A stretch of DNA of 8,802 nucleotides. Origin: UBA493 sp035655435 (GTDB lineage Archaea > Iainarchaeota > Iainarchaeia > Iainarchaeales > Iainarchaeaceae). Below are positions 6,571-8,802 of this stretch, in pieces. The notes under the pieces are model-generated. The model was not told the origin of the DNA. It did no database searches and saw only the letters and a list, made by a program, of their open reading frames with translations. How positions within the stretch are numbered: position 1 is the stretch's first letter; every line of letters starts with the position of its first letter. Both the position numbers and the translations under genes were made by a program. Location of the stretch: contig DASRUN010000019.1 in the NCBI GenBank assembly GCA_035655435.1, positions 1 through 8,802 on the forward strand, read 5' to 3'.

Positions 6571-7927
6571 AAAAATTGCACTTGCGGCAATCCTGGCAAT
6601 TGCAATAACTGTTTCTTTTCTCCCGCATTTTTCCTATCCATTTCCTTTGCATGTTGACGAGTGGTTTCACATAGCGGTTGGAAAACAAATAGCAGCAAAC
6701 AATTTTTTACCACCCCAACTAGAAGTTTTTACTGGAATTGAAACATTCACATCTCAAGAACTTGGGTGGCATTACCTCCTTGCAATTTTTGTTTTTCTTT
6801 TCAATCCGGATATTTTTGCCTGGCAGTTTTTGACTCTATTAATGGCAGTGCTCGCGGTTTTGAGCGTTTATTTTTTTGCAAAAAGATGGGGAGAAAAAAC
6901 AGCTCTCATTGCCGCATTTCTCACTGCACTACTGCCGAGCAATGTGACAATCGGCGGGCTCAGTTTTTTAGTTCCCATAAATCTAAGCCTCATAATAATT
7001 CCAATCGCACTGCACTTTCTTTTTGATACAGAACTAAAGCAAAAAAAGAATTTTCTTACACTATGCGGGCTGAATTTTTTCCTGCTGTTGGCGCACCCGC
7101 CAAGCGCAGTAATACTCCTGCTAGTGGAATTGTTTTATTCGCTGCTGCTGATAAAAGAAAAAAAACAAAAAACATTTTTGATCTGGAGCGCAGGAAGCAT
7201 TGCATTGCTGCTTTCAATCTGGAACTATCTGCCAGCGCTGTCTCAAAAAGGAATAGAAGCATTGAGCTTTCCATTCTGGTATTACCTAAGCGAAATACCA
7301 ATTGTTTACGGAATAATCCCGACAATATTTTTTGTAATCGGATTCTACCTGTTTTTCAAGGAAGGAAAAAAAGAAGAGCTTGCAATAATCTGCATTGCGA
7401 CATTCCTCATTGCAGACATTGTCTTCTTCAGCAACACGGGGATAGGAATAATAGTGCCGTACCAAAGGGCATTCATTCCGTTAATGCTGTTCATGGGAAT
7501 AATCGCTGCAAACGCTCTTGCAAAAATAAAAAACTGGAAAATACTCGGAATAATTTTGTTCGCAATACTTGCAATGGCAGCATACTCGCACATTACAACG
7601 CAGTATTATCACGTGATTGAACAAAAAGACTACGAGGCATTTGAATGGATAAAGGAAAACACTCCAAAAGACGCAATTGCAGTCCTAGACCCCTGGAAAG
7701 CAAGGGCATTCGTGCCAATAGCCGAAAGAAAGGTTTTCACAGTAACCCCCTTTGGGCCAATCCCGGAACAACTGGAAAAAAACAGCGAGGCAGTAAGCTT
7801 CCTTGAAAACAAATGCACTGACACAAATTTCATGGAACAAAACAGCATTACAGTCGCTTATGCAGAGAACGGATGTGAAAACCCGGCATTGGAAGAAAAA
7901 ATCGAAAATGTGTACATAGTGCGTTGA
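6557..7927 (+). CDS. GT-C superfamily membrane glycosyltransferase (GT39/AglB-like architecture)
   Basis: This 456-residue protein has a first helix at about 7-23, then an outer loop with HVDEWFHIA (32-40). D34-E35 match the acidic catalytic pair of GT-C enzymes that use polyprenyl-phosphate sugars. Roughly ten further helices follow to about residue 345, including a probable outer loop with VPYQRAF (300-306). Residues about 355-456 form a soluble outer domain starting EAFEWIKENTPKDAI, a segment type common in archaeal GT-C and oligosaccharyltransferase-like proteins, with C420 and C440 as a possible disulfide. The WWDYG motif of AglB/STT3 is absent and the outer domain is short, so this is not the oligosaccharyltransferase itself. 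The likely role is adding a sugar to a lipid-linked glycan or directly to protein on the outer face. GTG 6557 is chosen by ribosome-site spacing; ATG 6563 is the alternative. It is the last gene of the operon. Confidence 0.8.
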   Translation: MKMNKKIALAAILAIAITVSFLPHFSYPFPLHVDEWFHIAVGKQIAANNFLPPQLEVFTGIETFTSQELGWHYLLAIFVFLFNPDIFAWQFLTLLMAVLAVLSVYFFAKRWGEKTALIAAFLTALLPSNVTIGGLSFLVPINLSLIIIPIALHFLFDTELKQKKNFLTLCGLNFFLLLAHPPSAVILLLVELFYSLLLIKEKKQKTFLIWSAGSIALLLSIWNYLPALSQKGIEALSFPFWYYLSEIPIVYGIIPTIFFVIGFYLFFKEGKKEELAIICIATFLIADIVFFSNTGIGIIVPYQRAFIPLMLFMGIIAANALAKIKNWKILGIILFAILAMAAYSHITTQYYHVIEQKDYEAFEWIKENTPKDAIAVLDPWKARAFVPIAERKVFTVTPFGPIPEQLEKNSEAVSFLENKCTDTNFMEQNSITVAYAENGCENPALEEKIENVYIVR

Positions 7928-7951
7928 TTAACAAACAACATAACAAAAAAA

Positions 7952-7998
7952 GGTTATTTTTTAAATGGTTGACATTATAAGATAGTACACTTATCAAA
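7952..7998 (+). promoter_or_regulatory. Promoter region for the small secreted-protein locus, overlapping a T-rich terminator-like run
   Basis: The 104-base gap between the operon and the next gene holds a T-rich stretch (GTTATTTTTT, 7953-7962) that could end the upstream transcript in archaeal fashion. Two TATA-like elements follow: TTTTTTAAAT (7957-7966) and TTATAAGATA (7975-7984). Either would place an archaeal transcript start about 25 bases downstream, before the ribosome site. The same stretch also contains TTGACA (7969-7974) and TATCAA (7992-7997) spaced by 17 bases, which is a bacterial-type promoter. I favour the archaeal reading because of the gene content, but sequence alone does not settle it. 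Confidence 0.5.
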
Positions 7999-8020
7999 GT
8001 TTCAAATTGCTTAGAAAGTA

Positions 8021-8025
8021 AGGGG
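8021..8025 (+). promoter_or_regulatory. Ribosome binding site of the first small secreted protein
   Basis: AGGGG at 8021-8025 is followed by six T residues and ATG 8032. The spacing is ideal and no other in-frame start is needed. Confidence 0.65.
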
Positions 8026-8031
8026 TTTTTT

Positions 8032-8547
8032 ATGGCACGCTGGGCATATGCTGCAGGGGCTGTTTCTGCAAAAAAAATAGGGGCTGTTTTTGCGACTTTT
8101 ATCATAGCAGGATTGCTGCTGATGTCTGGAAGCGCTTCAGCATTCAATGTAAGCAACTGGCAGGCAAACAATGCAAAGCCGGTTACGGGAAGCACTGTTG
8201 TAATTGACGTTGATGTTGCAAAACTCACTAATGAAGTAATAAACCCTGATTCAATCGAACTCAGAATAACTGATGCAGGCGGAAATGTTTCAACAGCTGA
8301 CTTCATGAACTGCACTCCCGCATACTATCTCAAGCAGGGCTACGGCTATGGAAGCTTAGGGGAAAATGCGGGATTCGGATATGGATTCGGATACGGAATG
8401 GGCGGAGAGGATGGAAAAGAAATGAAATGCAAATTCCAGTTCACTCCAGAAACAACAGGAAAATATTCCACACAATTGTTTATTAACGGAAAAAAGGTCG
8501 GCGAACAGTCAGGCCTTTTTGAAGCAAATCAAAAGGGAAAAAAATAA
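8032..8547 (+). CDS. Small exported protein with signal helix, Ig-like fold and Gly/Tyr/Phe-rich loop; unknown function
   Basis: I do not recognise this 171-residue protein. A short N-terminus (MARWAYAAGAVSAKK) precedes a hydrophobic helix (about 16-32) and a signal-peptidase-like ASA site before F38, so it is probably exported, or anchored if uncleaved. The mature part looks like one Ig-like beta domain: TVVIDVDV, SIELRITDAGG, then CKFQFTPETTGKYSTQLFI as the closing hairpin. Between C94 and C133, the only cysteines, is a low-complexity loop (103-125) built of GYG/GFG units; a disulfide would tie its ends together. Three N-glycosylation sequons are present (N39-V-S, N85-V-S, N93-C-T). The C-terminus is short and basic (KGKK), with no second helix or sorting motif. 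It has its own promoter region and a strong ribosome site. The next gene is a probable paralogue. A surface or cell-envelope role is inference. Confidence 0.82.
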   Translation: MARWAYAAGAVSAKKIGAVFATFIIAGLLLMSGSASAFNVSNWQANNAKPVTGSTVVIDVDVAKLTNEVINPDSIELRITDAGGNVSTADFMNCTPAYYLKQGYGYGSLGENAGFGYGFGYGMGGEDGKEMKCKFQFTPETTGKYSTQLFINGKKVGEQSGLFEANQKGKK

Positions 8548-8583
8548 GATTAAAATTCAGGTCTTAAAAAAAATAATTTTTTC

Positions 8584-8589
8584 AGGTGG
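8584..8589 (+). promoter_or_regulatory. Ribosome binding site of the second small secreted protein
   Basis: AGGTGG at 8584-8589 closely matches the anti-16S 3' end and lies 5 bases before ATG 8595. It rules out the nearby ATG 8591, whose frame stops after ten codons. Confidence 0.7.
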
Positions 8590-8594
8590 CATGC

Positions 8595-8802
8595 ATGGGA
8601 AAATGGAGTTACGAAACCGATGAAATCATTGCCTCAAATTTAGTATCTGACATGGCAAGAGAAACCACTGCATATTTAAAAAACCTGAAAGAAAACAGGC
8701 TTATTCAAAAAAAGCCTATTCCGTTCAGGGGAATAGCATCTGTTTTCATAACATTCGCAATAATCAGCCTTCTTTTAATGAGCGGGCCTGCAAATGCTTT
8801 TA
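8595..8802 (+). CDS. Probable paralogue of the preceding exported protein, 3' end cut by the window
   Basis: Sixty-nine codons are visible and the frame is open to the window edge. The protein starts MGKWSYETDEI, continues with a charged, helix-prone cytoplasmic stretch (residues 7-45, including ARETTAYLKNLKENRLIQKK), and then has a hydrophobic helix (about 46-63) ending in LLMSGPANAF with an ANA signal-peptidase-like site after residue 68. The helix region matches the upstream protein at about 15 of 23 aligned residues, and the first six residues also match (MARWAY against MGKWSY), so the two genes look like diverged tandem duplicates. A 45-residue region before a signal helix is unusually long for a plain Sec signal and suggests either a membrane anchor or a cytoplasmic function. 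The gap from the preceding stop is only 47 bases with no clear promoter, so it is likely co-transcribed. The mature domain is not visible. Confidence 0.72.
   Translation, partial: MGKWSYETDEIIASNLVSDMARETTAYLKNLKENRLIQKKPIPFRGIASVFITFAIISLLLMSGPANAF

Noticed and set aside
7063..7620. 185-codon alternative-frame ORF inside the GT-C gene
   Set aside because: It is rich in Arg, Asn and Lys with scattered Cys and has no membrane or domain pattern. The main frame has continuous membrane helices, so this is a shadow.
8104..8145. Type IV pilin (class III) signal in the exported protein
   Set aside because: The hydrophobic helix ends in an A-x-A signal-peptidase I type site and there is no charged residue or Gln pattern just after a G/A cleavage point before the helix, so a Sec signal or anchor fits better.
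7848..8315. 155-codon open frame on the minus strand crossing the intergenic promoter
   Set aside because: It overlaps the end of the GT-C gene and most of the signal region of the exported protein in antisense, covers the promoter, and shows no domain. The sense genes have good ribosome sites.
8338..8406. GYG/GFG DNA repeats as a possible CRISPR or tandem-repeat array
   Set aside because: The repetition follows from Gly/Tyr/Phe codons in one coding frame, with irregular unit length and no spacers.
8548..8594. Separate promoter or terminator between the two exported-protein genes
   Set aside because: The 47-base gap has A- and T-runs but no hairpin and no TATA element with room for a transcript start before the ribosome site. 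Co-transcription is simpler.

Overview
The window reads as a prokaryotic glycan-assembly and protein-glycosylation operon followed by a separate small secreted-protein locus. Everything supported lies on the + strand. I favour an archaeon, probably a DPANN-type lineage, because of the dolichol-phosphate-mannose-synthase-like GT2, the AglB/GT39-style GT-C protein, GGTGA/AGGTGG ribosome binding sites and TATA-like elements before the last locus. This is inference: a candidate-phylum bacterium is not excluded, and the one clear promoter region can also be read as a bacterial -35/-10 pair. There is no rRNA, tRNA, CRISPR array or mobile element that I can support.

Region 1 (1-7927) is one tightly packed unit of seven genes with overlapping or nearly touching ends: the C-terminal end of a polytopic membrane protein that looks like an oligosaccharide flippase; a DPM1/Alg5-like GT2 with a TTG start; a GT4 GT-B glycosyltransferase; a GT2 fused to a SAM-dependent methyltransferase; an 886-residue YfhO/AftD-like membrane protein with a large extracytoplasmic part containing a probable carbohydrate-binding beta-sandwich; a small four-helix membrane protein; and a GT-C protein with a DE motif in its first outer loop. 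A plausible division of labour is: the GT2/GT4 enzymes build a lipid-linked sugar chain on the cytoplasmic face, the methyltransferase domain caps or decorates it, the flippase turns it over, and the two membrane transferases add sugars from polyprenyl-phosphate donors on the outer face. The oligosaccharyltransferase itself (AglB with WWDYG) is not in the window. The central genes (about 2056-6254) look more AT-rich than their neighbours.

Region 2 (7928-8031) is a 104-base non-coding gap with a T-run, TATA-like elements and a good Shine-Dalgarno sequence.

Region 3 (8032-8802) holds two small exported proteins of no recognised family, the second cut by the window edge. They share the same opening residues and nearly the same signal/anchor helix, although one has a cytoplasmic N-terminus about 30 residues longer. 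The complete one has an Ig-like beta fold, a Gly/Tyr/Phe-rich loop between its only two cysteines, and three N-X-S/T sequons. It is a possible substrate for the neighbouring glycosylation machinery. This tandem pair is the most novel part of the window.
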